A stretch of DNA of 37,200 nucleotides, taken from the NCBI GenBank assembly GCA_019241635.1, contig JAFAWR010000297.1:1-37200 (forward strand), in the 5' to 3' direction. Source of the DNA: Solirubrobacterales bacterium. Its GTDB lineage: Bacteria > Actinomycetota > Thermoleophilia > Solirubrobacterales > Solirubrobacteraceae. Positions 30,087 to 37,200 of this stretch are shown here, in pieces. Both the position numbers and the translations under genes were made by a program. Position 1 is the stretch's first letter. Each line of letters opens with the position of its first letter. A model generated the notes under the pieces. It did no database searches. It was not told the DNA's origin and saw nothing but the letters and a program-made list of their open reading frames with translations.

Positions 30087-30896
30087 ATGAAGGCCGCGAC
30101 CGGCATAGGTATCGCTGTGGCCGCGGTGGGGATCCTCCTCGCTGCGATGATGGACGGAACCAGTCCTGCCGCGTTCATCAACATCTCGGCGCTGATCCTG
30201 ATCATCGCCGGGACGTCCGGGGTGACCCTGGCGAGCGTCGGCATGGCCGGCTTCAAGCAGATCCCGTCTCTCTACAAGATCGTGATCAGCGCCGAGCCGA
30301 TCGACGTCCAGGCCCGGGTCAATCTCCTGGTCTCGCTGGCCGAGCAGGCCCGCCGCGAGGGCCTGCTGGCCCTCGATGCCCAGATCGCCGAGATCGACGA
30401 CGAGTACACCAAGAAGGGCCTGCAGCTGGTCGTCGACGGCACCGACCCCGAGCTTGTGCGAGCGATCCTCGAGGCCGAGATCGACGGTATGGCCGCGCGT
30501 CACCACGCCGGCGTGCTGCCGTTCGAGAAGGCCGGTGGGTTCGCCCCGACGATCGGCATCATCGGCACGGTCATGGGTCTGGTGCACGTGCTCCAGAACC
30601 TGTCCGCGCCGGCCACGCTCGGGCCTTCGATCTCCTCCGCCTTCATCGCCACGCTGTTCGGCGTCGCCTCCGCCAACGTCATCTACCTGCCGGTGGCCAA
30701 CCGCCTGAAGGCGCTGTCCGCGGCCGAGGTCGAGCTGCGGACACTGACCCTCGAGGGCATCCTCTCCGTGCAGGCGGGCGACAACCCGCGTGTGGTGGCC
30801 GACAAGCTCACCTCATTCGTGCCTCCCGCCGAGCGCGGTAGCGGTGACGCCGACAACGTCACCGAGATGCCCCAGCGCGAAGCCGAAGCGGCCTGA
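30087..30896 (+). CDS. motA: flagellar motor stator protein MotA
   Basis: A 269-residue inner-membrane protein that with MotB forms the proton (or ion) channel driving rotation. Four membrane helices are visible: near residues 4-22 (GIGIAVAAVGILLAAMM), 31-50, 150-170 (GGFAPTIGIIGTVMGLVHVL) and 185-205 (AFIATLFGVASANVIYLPVA). The cytoplasmic loop between helices 2 and 3 carries the charged residues facing FliG. The C-terminus is a charged tail. motB follows five bases later. Confidence 0.96.
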   Translation: MKAATGIGIAVAAVGILLAAMMDGTSPAAFINISALILIIAGTSGVTLASVGMAGFKQIPSLYKIVISAEPIDVQARVNLLVSLAEQARREGLLALDAQIAEIDDEYTKKGLQLVVDGTDPELVRAILEAEIDGMAARHHAGVLPFEKAGGFAPTIGIIGTVMGLVHVLQNLSAPATLGPSISSAFIATLFGVASANVIYLPVANRLKALSAAEVELRTLTLEGILSVQAGDNPRVVADKLTSFVPPAERGSGDADNVTEMPQREAEAA

Positions 30897-30901
30897 GCAC
30901 C

Positions 30902-31825
30902 ATGGCCGCACACGGCAAGAAGCGGCGCGGGCCTGCGGTCGAGCACGAGAACGAGGAGCGCTGGCTCCTGACCTACGCGGACATGCTCACGCTGCTGTTC
31001 GCGCTGTTCATGGTCCTGTTCTCGATCTCCTCGGTGAACATCTCCAAGTATCAGGTCCTCCAGCAGTCGCTGAAGGCGGCCTTCTCCGGTTCGATCCTTT
31101 CCGGCGGCCACGCCATCCTGCAATCCGGGTCGGAGGCGACCGCCGAGCACACGCCGGCCACCGCCGCGGTTCCGTCGATCGTGCCGCTCGTGCCCACGCC
31201 GACCTCGCGTTCGAGCTCGAGCACCGGCTCGATCAACTCGAGCGCCTCGTCGACCGCCGCAGCCGCCATGGCCAGGGCGGCCGCCGCCAAGCCCATGACC
31301 ACCGCCCAGCTCCAGGCCGCGCTGGACAGCATGTCAGCCTCGGTCGCCGAGCAGGACGACTTCATCGCGCTCCAGAAGAAGCTGAACGCCTACGCCAAGG
31401 CCCACGGCTTCAGCGCCCAGGTGCAGACCGTGATCGAGCGCCGCGGTCTGGTCGTGCGCGTGCTCACCGACAAGCTGCTGTTCGACTCCGGGCAGGCCAC
31501 CCTCCAATCGCAAGGCGACCCTCTGCTCGAAGAAGTGGCCACCCTGCTCAATGTTGACAAGACTCATCCGATCACCGTGGAAGGAAACACGGACAATCAG
31601 CCGATCGCCACCTCGGAGTTCCCCTCCAACTGGGAGCTGTCGACGGCCCGGGCGACAACTGTGGTCCGCTTCCTGATCGCCCACGGCGTGAGCGCCGAGC
31701 GACTGGCCGCGGCCGGCTATGCCGCCCTGCATCCGGTCGCGTCGAATGCCACCGCCGGCGGGCGCGCGCTCAACCGGCGCGTCGACATCGTCCTGATGCG
31801 CCTGAACCCCGTTCCCCCCTCCTGA
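30902..31825 (+). CDS. motB: flagellar motor stator protein MotB
   Basis: A 307-residue stator subunit with one membrane helix (LTYADMLTLLFALFMVLFSI) containing the ion-carrying Asp27, a Ser/Thr/Ala-rich periplasmic linker (about 90-135) and an OmpA-type peptidoglycan-binding domain (about 180-300: LLFDSGQATLQSQGDPLLEEVA, VEGNTDNQPI, NWELSTARATTVVRFLI, NRRVDIVLMR). The ion, proton or sodium, cannot be told from sequence alone. There is no clear SD, so translation probably follows motA. Confidence 0.96.
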   Translation: MAAHGKKRRGPAVEHENEERWLLTYADMLTLLFALFMVLFSISSVNISKYQVLQQSLKAAFSGSILSGGHAILQSGSEATAEHTPATAAVPSIVPLVPTPTSRSSSSTGSINSSASSTAAAAMARAAAAKPMTTAQLQAALDSMSASVAEQDDFIALQKKLNAYAKAHGFSAQVQTVIERRGLVVRVLTDKLLFDSGQATLQSQGDPLLEEVATLLNVDKTHPITVEGNTDNQPIATSEFPSNWELSTARATTVVRFLIAHGVSAERLAAAGYAALHPVASNATAGGRALNRRVDIVLMRLNPVPPS

Positions 31826-31851
31826 AACCCCTCGATCCCGATACCCCGCCC

Positions 31852-32286
31852 ATGAAAAAGAAGCTCATGATCATCCTGCCCGTGCTGCTGCTCGGCGGCG
31901 GTTACGAGGCCAAGGCCAAGTTCATGGCACCCAAGCCGGTCAAGCCCAAGATCGCGGGCGAGATCTACATCCTGCCCAAGCAGTTCACGCTCAACCTCCA
32001 GGATGGGCACTTCGCCACCCTGACCGTGGCCCTCGAGCTCGCCCCCGGGCAGAGCGACGGCGCCTCGGCGACGGCCGACACCTCGTCGTCCAGCACGGTC
32101 GGCACGCTGCCCGAGGAAGCCGTGATCCGGGCGATCATCACCAACCTGATCACCAACGACACTTCCAGCCAGCTGGTCACCGACCCAGGACGCACCAGCC
32201 TGGAGTCGGAGATCCTCTCCCAGATCAAGACCCAGACCGACGTGAAGGTGGACCAGGTCTTCTTCACCGACGTAGCGGTCCAGTAG
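31852..32286 (+). CDS. fliL: flagellar basal body-associated protein FliL
   Basis: A 144-residue single-pass membrane protein near the stator. Membrane segment at residues 4-17 (KLMIILPVLLLGGG), rather short, then YILPKQFTLNLQDGHFATLTVALEL and the conserved C-terminal LESEILSQIKTQTDVKVDQVFFTDVAVQ. The gap from motB is 26 bases without an SD sequence. fliN follows after eight bases. Confidence 0.92.
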   Translation: MKKKLMIILPVLLLGGGYEAKAKFMAPKPVKPKIAGEIYILPKQFTLNLQDGHFATLTVALELAPGQSDGASATADTSSSSTVGTLPEEAVIRAIITNLITNDTSSQLVTDPGRTSLESEILSQIKTQTDVKVDQVFFTDVAVQ

Positions 32287-32294
32287 GAGGCCTT

Positions 32295-32660
32295 ATGAGC
32301 GAACGACTCGAACTCGAGCAGCTGTCGGCCACCCCCGGCGATCCGGCCCCGATCGGGCCCGGCGCGGTCGGGGACCTGCGGCGCCTCAGCGCCGTCCCCG
32401 TCGATCTGAGCGTCGAGATGGGCCGCACCCGGATGACCGTGGGCGAGACGCTCGAGCTCCGCCAGGGGTCGATCATCACGCTCAACCGGATGGCCGGCGA
32501 GCCGGTCGACCTGCTGGTCAACGGCACCGCCATCGCCCGTGGCGAGGTGGTCGTGATCGACGAGCAGTTCGGCCTGCGCGTCACCGAAGTGCTCGGGCAA
32601 GGTTTGGCTACGGACGGCGCCGGTGGCGTCGCCGACGCCGGTGCCGACGCGCCGCAGTAG
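32295..32660 (+). CDS. fliN: flagellar motor switch protein FliN
   Basis: A 121-residue C-ring protein consisting of one SpoA domain: LRRLSAVPVDLSVEMGRTRMTVGETLELRQGSIITLNRMAGEPVDLLVNG in successive parts, then IARGEVVVIDEQFGLRVTEV. Gly/Ala-rich ends flank it. An AGGAGG (32285-32290) overlapping the fliL stop lies four bases before the ATG. No FliM gene is present in this window, though FliN needs it as partner. Confidence 0.94.
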   Translation: MSERLELEQLSATPGDPAPIGPGAVGDLRRLSAVPVDLSVEMGRTRMTVGETLELRQGSIITLNRMAGEPVDLLVNGTAIARGEVVVIDEQFGLRVTEVLGQGLATDGAGGVADAGADAPQ

Positions 32661-32723
32661 TAATAACCCGCAGAGTTCTGCCACACACCCCGGCCTAGTC
32701 GTCCTGACCACGGCCGTCCGCAC

Positions 32724-32751
32724 TAAAGCTGGGTCGCACAAGTGACGAGTA
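32724..32751 (+). promoter_or_regulatory. candidate sigma-28 promoter of the cheW-cheA operon
   Basis: TAAAGCTG (32724-32731), 12 bases, GACGAGTA (32744-32751). The -10 shares CGAGTA with the fliJ site. Predicted start near 32759 gives a 69-base leader in the 167-base fliN-cheW gap. The leader can fold GATGG (32770-32774) with CCATC (32786-32790). Confidence 0.45.
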
Positions 32752-32827
32752 CCTGTGTACCGACCCACTGATGGGAAGGGCGTTGCCATCCCCCGGCTCG
32801 TCTGAACTGCAAGGAGCAAACAAACCC

Positions 32828-33268
32828 ATGCCTGACACAAACAACCCCCGCCAGCTTGTCGTGTTCACGCTGGGCGCCGAGCACTATGCGCTCGCCATCC
32901 AGCAGGTGCACGAAATCATTCGTTATTCCGAGCCTCGCTCGGTCGCCTCGCGCGCGGACTGGGTCCGCGGCGTGATCAGCCTCCGCGGCCGGATCGTCCC
33001 CGTCTATGACCTCGCGGCCCGGCTCGGCGTTCCCTCCGAGCTGACCGAGCAGACCAAGATCGTGATCGTCGAGGCGGGCAGCGAGACCGCCGGCGTGATC
33101 GTCGACGGCGTCGAGGAAGTGCTGACCGTCGAGGACGATCAGATGCAGGAGGCGCCTGGCGCCGACACCACGCTGATCGACTCGATCGCCAAGATCGGCA
33201 ACCGCCTGGTCATCCTGCTCAAGCCGAGCGCGATCTTCTCGGAGTCCGAGCTCGCACTCGCCGCATAG
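32828..33268 (+). CDS. cheW: chemotaxis coupling protein CheW
   Basis: A 146-residue adaptor between receptors and CheA. The CheW-like fold is evident: QLVVFTLGAEHYALAIQQVHEIIRY, VRGVISLRGRIVPVYDLAARLG, IVIVEAGSETAGVIVDGVEEVL, IGNRLVILLKPSAIF. I start at the ATG at 32828, 11 bases after AAGGAG (32811-32816); an upstream in-frame ATG at 32771 would add 19 residues without family support. First gene of cheW-cheB-cheR-cheA. Confidence 0.96.
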   Translation: MPDTNNPRQLVVFTLGAEHYALAIQQVHEIIRYSEPRSVASRADWVRGVISLRGRIVPVYDLAARLGVPSELTEQTKIVIVEAGSETAGVIVDGVEEVLTVEDDQMQEAPGADTTLIDSIAKIGNRLVILLKPSAIFSESELALAA

Positions 33269-33303
33269 TCAACAACTCGAGACCGAAAGAAACCACCGGG
33301 ACC

Positions 33304-34392
33304 ATGTCCACCACCTCACCCGTGCGGGTCGTCGTCGCTGACGACAGCGCCCTGATGCGCAACATCGTCACGCAATCGCTGACCAAGGCCGGACTCGAGG
33401 TGGTGGGCAGCGCTCGCGATGGCGACGAGGCGCTCGCCCTGTGCGAGCGCGAGCGTCCCGACGCGATGACGCTCGACCTGACCATGCCGGGCCTGGACGG
33501 GCTCGGCGTGCTCCGGATCCTGCGCGAGCGCACCGACACCAGCATCCCGGTGGTGGTCGTGTCGGCCTTCTCGGCCGCGCACGGAGCCCGCGCCGTGGAC
33601 GCCCTCGCCGAGGGCGCCTTCGACCTGGTCTCCAAGCCGACCGCCAACGAGAGCCTCGATTCGTTCATCGACGCTCTCGGGACCAAGGTCAAGCAGGCGG
33701 CGGCCTCGCGGCGCAAGCCGCGCGCGGCCGCGAGCTCGGGCGGTGCCGTGACGGCCCCCCGCCCCGCGCCCTGGGCACCGCGGCCGCCGGCGCCCACGCC
33801 GCGGCGCTCGCCGGCGCGGTCCAAGGTCGCCCGCCTCGTCGTGATCGCCACCTCCACGGGTGGCCCCCGGGCGCTCGCCGCGCTCGTCCCCAAGCTGCCC
33901 GCCCCGCTCGGCGTCGGGACGTTGATCGTCCAGCACATGCCGGCGGGCTTCACCGGTTCGCTGGCGACCCGGCTGAACGGCTCGAGCGCGCTGAACGTGA
34001 TCGAGGCCACCGGCGGCGAGGCGGTCGACCCCCGCATCGCGCTGCTCGCGCCCGGCGGCATGCACCTTCGCCTCGCCGATGACGGACGGACCGCGGTGCT
34101 GAGCGACGAGGCCCCGATCGGCGGCCTGCGCCCGCGCGCCGACCTCCTGATCCAGGATGCCGCCCGGATCTACCGCGACCGTCTGCTGCTGGTCGTGCTC
34201 ACCGGGATGGGCAATGACGGCCTGGCCGGCGCCCGCGAGGTGCGGCGCCACGGCGGCCGCATCCTGGTCGAATCCGAGGAGACGTGCACGGTGTACGGCA
34301 TGCCCCGAGCGATCGTCGACGGCGGCCTGGCCGATGAGGTGCACGACCTGGGCCGCCTGGCCGAGGTCATCGCCAGCGAGGCACGGGCATGA
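33304..34392 (+). CDS. cheB: chemotaxis response regulator / protein-glutamate methylesterase CheB
   Basis: A 362-residue enzyme that demethylates or deamidates receptors. Receiver domain at 7-125 with the acidic pair D13 D14 and phosphorylation site D58 (TLDLTMPGLDG), then a Pro/Arg-rich linker (about 138-178), then the esterase domain with the catalytic triad motifs IATSTGGPRALA (Ser), QHMPAGFTGSLA (His) and LTGMGNDGLAGA (Asp). The linker is longer than usual. Overlaps cheR by ATGA. Confidence 0.97.
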   Translation: MSTTSPVRVVVADDSALMRNIVTQSLTKAGLEVVGSARDGDEALALCERERPDAMTLDLTMPGLDGLGVLRILRERTDTSIPVVVVSAFSAAHGARAVDALAEGAFDLVSKPTANESLDSFIDALGTKVKQAAASRRKPRAAASSGGAVTAPRPAPWAPRPPAPTPRRSPARSKVARLVVIATSTGGPRALAALVPKLPAPLGVGTLIVQHMPAGFTGSLATRLNGSSALNVIEATGGEAVDPRIALLAPGGMHLRLADDGRTAVLSDEAPIGGLRPRADLLIQDAARIYRDRLLLVVLTGMGNDGLAGAREVRRHGGRILVESEETCTVYGMPRAIVDGGLADEVHDLGRLAEVIASEARA

Positions 34393-35261
34393 GCGCCGAG
34401 CGCGAGATCCGCACCTTCCAGCGCCCCGCGCTGTCCCGCCAGCGCGGTCACGACGCGGCCGCCGGCGCGCCGCGCAGCGATTTCGCCGCCACCGATGACT
34501 ACATCGGCTTCTGCGAGGGCCTGCGCCAGATCTGCGGCATCGACCTGACCCAGTACAAGCGCCCGCAGATGGAGCGCCGCCTGCGCTCCTACTGGTCGCG
34601 CCTGGGCGTGGCCAAGCTGACCGACGCGCTGCCGCGGCTACGCTCAGACCCGGCGCAGCTCGACGACCTGCTCGACCGCGTCACGATCAACGTCTCCCAA
34701 CTGTGGCGCCACCCCGATCAGTGGGCCCGGCTCGAGGGCGGACTGCTCCAAGAGCTGGCCGCCGGCGGACGCGTGCGGGCCTGGAGCGCCGGCTGCTCCT
34801 ACGGCGCCGAGGCGTTCACGCTGGCCGCCGTGTGCAGCCAGGCCATCCCCCGGGCCACCGTCAAGATCACCGGCACCGACATCGATCAGCGCATGGTCGC
34901 GCGCGCCCGGCTCGGCGAGTTCTCCGACGCGGATGCCCGCGGAGTGCCCGTCCCCACGATGCAGCGCTCGTTCGATCGCCTCCCGAACGGCTGGCGCGCG
35001 AAGCCGGCTCTGCGCTCGATGACCCACTTCGAAGTTGGCGATTTGCTCAAGGTCCGGCCGCCGGCGTCGAGCTATGAACTGATCATGTGTCGCAACACGG
35101 TCATCTACTTCGCCGATCAGATCCGGGACGAGCTGCATGCCAAGTTCGCCCATGCCCTGCGACCCGGGGGCGTGATGGTCATCGGCGGAACCGAGCGAAT
35201 CACCGATGCAGCGTCGCTCGGGCTGGCACCGATTCACCCCTTCATCTACCGAAAGTCGTAA
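34389..35261 (+). CDS. cheR: chemotaxis protein methyltransferase CheR
   Basis: A 290-residue SAM-dependent enzyme that methylates receptor glutamates. The N-terminal helical domain starts near residue 36 (GFCEGLRQICGIDLTQYKRPQMERRLRSYW). The catalytic domain has RVRAWSAGCSYGAEAFTLAA where most CheR read GCSTGEEPYSLA, then GTDIDQRMVARAR, YELIMCRNTVIYF and LRPGGVMVIGGTE. Key SAM-site residues are thus partly changed (Thr to Tyr, first Glu to Ala, Pro to Ala). Its stop overlaps the cheA start by one base. Confidence 0.95.
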   Translation: MSAEREIRTFQRPALSRQRGHDAAAGAPRSDFAATDDYIGFCEGLRQICGIDLTQYKRPQMERRLRSYWSRLGVAKLTDALPRLRSDPAQLDDLLDRVTINVSQLWRHPDQWARLEGGLLQELAAGGRVRAWSAGCSYGAEAFTLAAVCSQAIPRATVKITGTDIDQRMVARARLGEFSDADARGVPVPTMQRSFDRLPNGWRAKPALRSMTHFEVGDLLKVRPPASSYELIMCRNTVIYFADQIRDELHAKFAHALRPGGVMVIGGTERITDAASLGLAPIHPFIYRKS

Positions 35262-37200
35262 TGGATACCTCCGAGTACATGCCGATGTTCCTCGCGGAGG
35301 CCCGCGAGCATCTCGAACAACTGAATCTCGTCATCGTCCGGCTCGAGGAAGACCCGAAGGACCAGGGGACGGTCGAGGAGATCTTCCGGATCGCCCACTC
35401 GTTCAAGGGCATGAGCGCGACGATGGGCTTCGCCAAGATCGCCGAGCTCACCCACAACATGGAGGACGTCTTCGAGCTGCTGCGCCAGCGCACCAGCGGG
35501 CTCCCGTCCGAAGCGATCGACACCGTGTTCGCCTGCCTCGACGCCCTGTCGGCGGCTACCGACTCGATCGAGACCAACGGGCAGGAGGAGCTCGATCCGG
35601 CTCCGCTCGTGCGGCGCCTGCGCAGCCTGGTCAGGCCGCGCACGCCCGAGCAGGAAGTGGCTCGTGCCGGCGGTATCGACGCGCCCGATCACGCCGCGGT
35701 CCAGGCCGCCCGCGAGGCCGGCGCACGTGTGCTCCGCATCCGGGTCACGCTGGTCGACGAGGTGATGATGCCGGCGGTCCGCGCGCACATGGTTCTGGCC
35801 GCGCTGAGCGATCACGGCGACGTGCTGGGCAGCATGCCCGCCCCCGAGGGACTCGAGCAGTTCGCCGGCCGCGAGATCGATGCCTGGATCGCCTCCGACC
35901 ACGAGGACGTGACGATCAAGCAGAACGTCGGCGCGGTCTCCGAGGTCGGCACGGTCAGCGTCACCGACGTCACCGCGCCTCCCGAGGCTTCCGCCCCGGC
36001 CGCTGCCGCCGAGCCCGTCGCCCCGGCCGCTCCCGCCGAGCCCGTCGCCCCGGCCGCTCCTGCCGAGCCGGCCGCCGCCGAGCCCGAGCCCGCCACCACC
36101 GAGCCCACCGCCGCCGAGCCCGCCCCAGCACCCGTAGCCGAACCCGAGCCGGTCGCCGCATCTCCCGCCGAGGACACTGCCCCGGCGAAGCGCACCGCGG
36201 ACAAGCCGAACGACTCGCAGAAGGCCACGCGCACCGTGCGCGTCGACGCCGAGCGCCTCGACGCCCTGATGCACTCGATGGGCGAGCTGGTCATCCACCG
36301 CACCGCGGTGGAGGCTCTGACCGCCAACCTCGAGGTCGAGGGCCTTCAGCAGGCCGTCCAGGAGCTCACCCGCTCCTCGCAGTCGCTGCAGGCGATGGTC
36401 ATGCAGGTCCGCATGATCCCGGTGGACGTGGTGTTCCTGCGCTTCCCGCGCCTGATTCGCGACCTCTCGACCAAGCTCGGCAAGGAGGTCAAACTCGAGC
36501 TGATCGGATCCGAGACCGAGCTCGACCGCACCGTTGTCGACGCCCTGGGCGATCCGCTCGTGCACCTCGTGCGCAACGCGATCGACCACGGCCTCGAGCG
36601 ACCCGACGACCGCGTGGCCGCCGGCAAGACCCGCCAGGGCACGATCCAGATCGCCGCCCGTCACGCCGGCGGGAGCGTGGTCATCGAGGTCCGCGACGAC
36701 GGCAACGGGATCAACCCCAAGGCCGTGGCCAAGAAGGCCCTGGCCCTCGGGATGATCGACGAGGATGCCGCCGCCAACATCGACATGCGCGGCGCGGTCG
36801 AGCTGCTCTTCACCTCGGGCTTCTCGACGGCCGAGACGACCAGCGACATCTCGGGCCGCGGCGTCGGAATGGACGCCGTGCGCGAGAAGATCCGCCAGCT
36901 CGGCGGCGAGGTCGTGATCGACTCCACGCCGGGCCAGGGCACCAACGCCCAGATCCGCCTGCCGCTCACTCTGGCCATCGTCTCGGCCCTGCAGGTCGAC
37001 GTGTCCGGCGCGCCGTTCGCGATCCCGCTCGACCGGATCGAGCGCACGCTGCGCCTGGCCGAGCAGACCGTTCGCTCGGTCGCCGGCAAGCCGATGCTGG
37101 TGCTCGAGGACGGCGTGCTGCCGCTCCTGGACGGGGCCGAGGTGTTCAAGCGCGACACCGTCGGCGAGCACGAGTTCGTCGTGATCCTCCGCGCCCAGGA
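35261..37200 (+). CDS. cheA: chemotaxis histidine kinase CheA (partial, runs off the right edge)
   Basis: The frame from ATG 35261 stays open to the window end (646 codons seen). Order of domains: HPt (about 1-105) with phosphorylated H46 in IAHSFKGM; P2 CheY/CheB-binding domain (about 155-230); an Ala/Pro/Glu linker (about 235-320) with repeated AEPVAPAAP units; dimerisation helices (325-390, LDALMHSMGELVIHR); ATPase domain with N box LVHLVRNAIDHGLE, G1 EVRDDGNGI and G2 SGRGVGMDAV; then the start of the CheW-like P5 domain (VSALQVDVSGAPFAIPLDRIE). The C-terminus is outside the window. Confidence 0.97.
   Translation, partial: MDTSEYMPMFLAEAREHLEQLNLVIVRLEEDPKDQGTVEEIFRIAHSFKGMSATMGFAKIAELTHNMEDVFELLRQRTSGLPSEAIDTVFACLDALSAATDSIETNGQEELDPAPLVRRLRSLVRPRTPEQEVARAGGIDAPDHAAVQAAREAGARVLRIRVTLVDEVMMPAVRAHMVLAALSDHGDVLGSMPAPEGLEQFAGREIDAWIASDHEDVTIKQNVGAVSEVGTVSVTDVTAPPEASAPAAAAEPVAPAAPAEPVAPAAPAEPAAAEPEPATTEPTAAEPAPAPVAEPEPVAASPAEDTAPAKRTADKPNDSQKATRTVRVDAERLDALMHSMGELVIHRTAVEALTANLEVEGLQQAVQELTRSSQSLQAMVMQVRMIPVDVVFLRFPRLIRDLSTKLGKEVKLELIGSETELDRTVVDALGDPLVHLVRNAIDHGLERPDDRVAAGKTRQGTIQIAARHAGGSVVIEVRDDGNGINPKAVAKKALALGMIDEDAAANIDMRGAVELLFTSGFSTAETTSDISGRGVGMDAVREKIRQLGGEVVIDSTPGQGTNAQIRLPLTLAIVSALQVDVSGAPFAIPLDRIERTLRLAEQTVRSVAGKPMLVLEDGVLPLLDGAEVFKRDTVGEHEFVVILRAQ
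36012..36065 (+). repeat. 27-bp tandem repeat in the cheA linker
   Basis: Two near-perfect copies of a 27-bp unit, from GAGCCCGTCGCC to GCTCCCGCC, encode EPVAPAAPA twice and are followed by degenerate Ala/Pro/Glu units. This is a low-complexity interdomain linker. Confidence 0.7.

Noticed and set aside
35246-37171. Minus-strand open frame of 641 codons opposite cheA
   Set aside because: Shadow frame; CheA domains are unmistakable on the plus strand.

Overview
The window is a dense flagellar and chemotaxis gene cluster from a high-GC, flagellated bacterium, almost certainly an actinobacterium. A Thermoleophilia (Solirubrobacterales-like) host is my best guess; no marker gene is present, so this is inference. 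Support comes from strong G/C bias at third codon positions, GTG and TTG starts, weak or absent Shine-Dalgarno sequences, a FliW/CsrA pair and a YlqG/YlqH-type pair as in Gram-positive flagellar loci, and a rod-binding FlgJ without a muramidase domain. No flgH or flgI (L and P ring) genes are seen. No gene-free stretch exceeds about 170 bases, and I see no tRNA, rRNA, CRISPR array, insertion sequence or attachment site.

Layout. Positions 1-1280 hold two unrelated minus-strand genes, a PhzF-family protein (cut by the window edge) and a DUF1697 protein. At 1412 begins the sigma-28 gene fliA, which converges with a minus-strand operon running from 7600 down to 2225: two FlgF/FlgG-type rod proteins, flgJ, flgN, flgK, flgL, fliW, csrA. 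On the plus strand follow a FliK-like/FlhB-like pair, a glycosyltransferase-TPR protein, flaG-fliD, a chemoreceptor with fliS and a fliT-like gene, an HD-GYP protein and a second chemoreceptor. Next comes the basal-body operon flgB-flgC-fliE-fliF-fliG-fliH-fliI, then an opposing secreted AMIN-like gene, then fliJ-fliK-flgD-(TIGR02530-type gene)-flgE, flbD, motA-motB-fliL-fliN, and cheW-cheB-cheR-cheA (cheA cut by the right edge). The genes for flagellin, FliM, the export gate (FlhA, FlhB, FliP, FliQ, FliR) and FlgM are not in the window.

Regulation read from the sequence. Eleven non-coding sites fit one sigma-28-like pattern, TAAAG-like box, 11-12 bases, GCCGAT-like box, in front of fliA, the flgFG operon, the glycosyltransferase gene, flaG, both chemoreceptor genes, the HD-GYP gene, flgB, fliJ, motA and cheW. 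Basal-body, motor and late genes therefore all appear to depend on sigma-28. In four cases (chemoreceptor 1, HD-GYP, fliJ, motA) the start codon lies 15-16 bases from the first base of the -10 box, where transcription should begin, which predicts leaderless mRNAs. In contrast, the flgB and flaG leaders carry short hairpins presenting GGA in the loop, the recognition element of CsrA, whose gene and antagonist gene fliW lie in the same window. The most interesting proposal is thus a two-layer design: sigma-28 switches on every class, while a subset of transcripts with leaders is also open to CsrA/FliW control and the leaderless ones are not.
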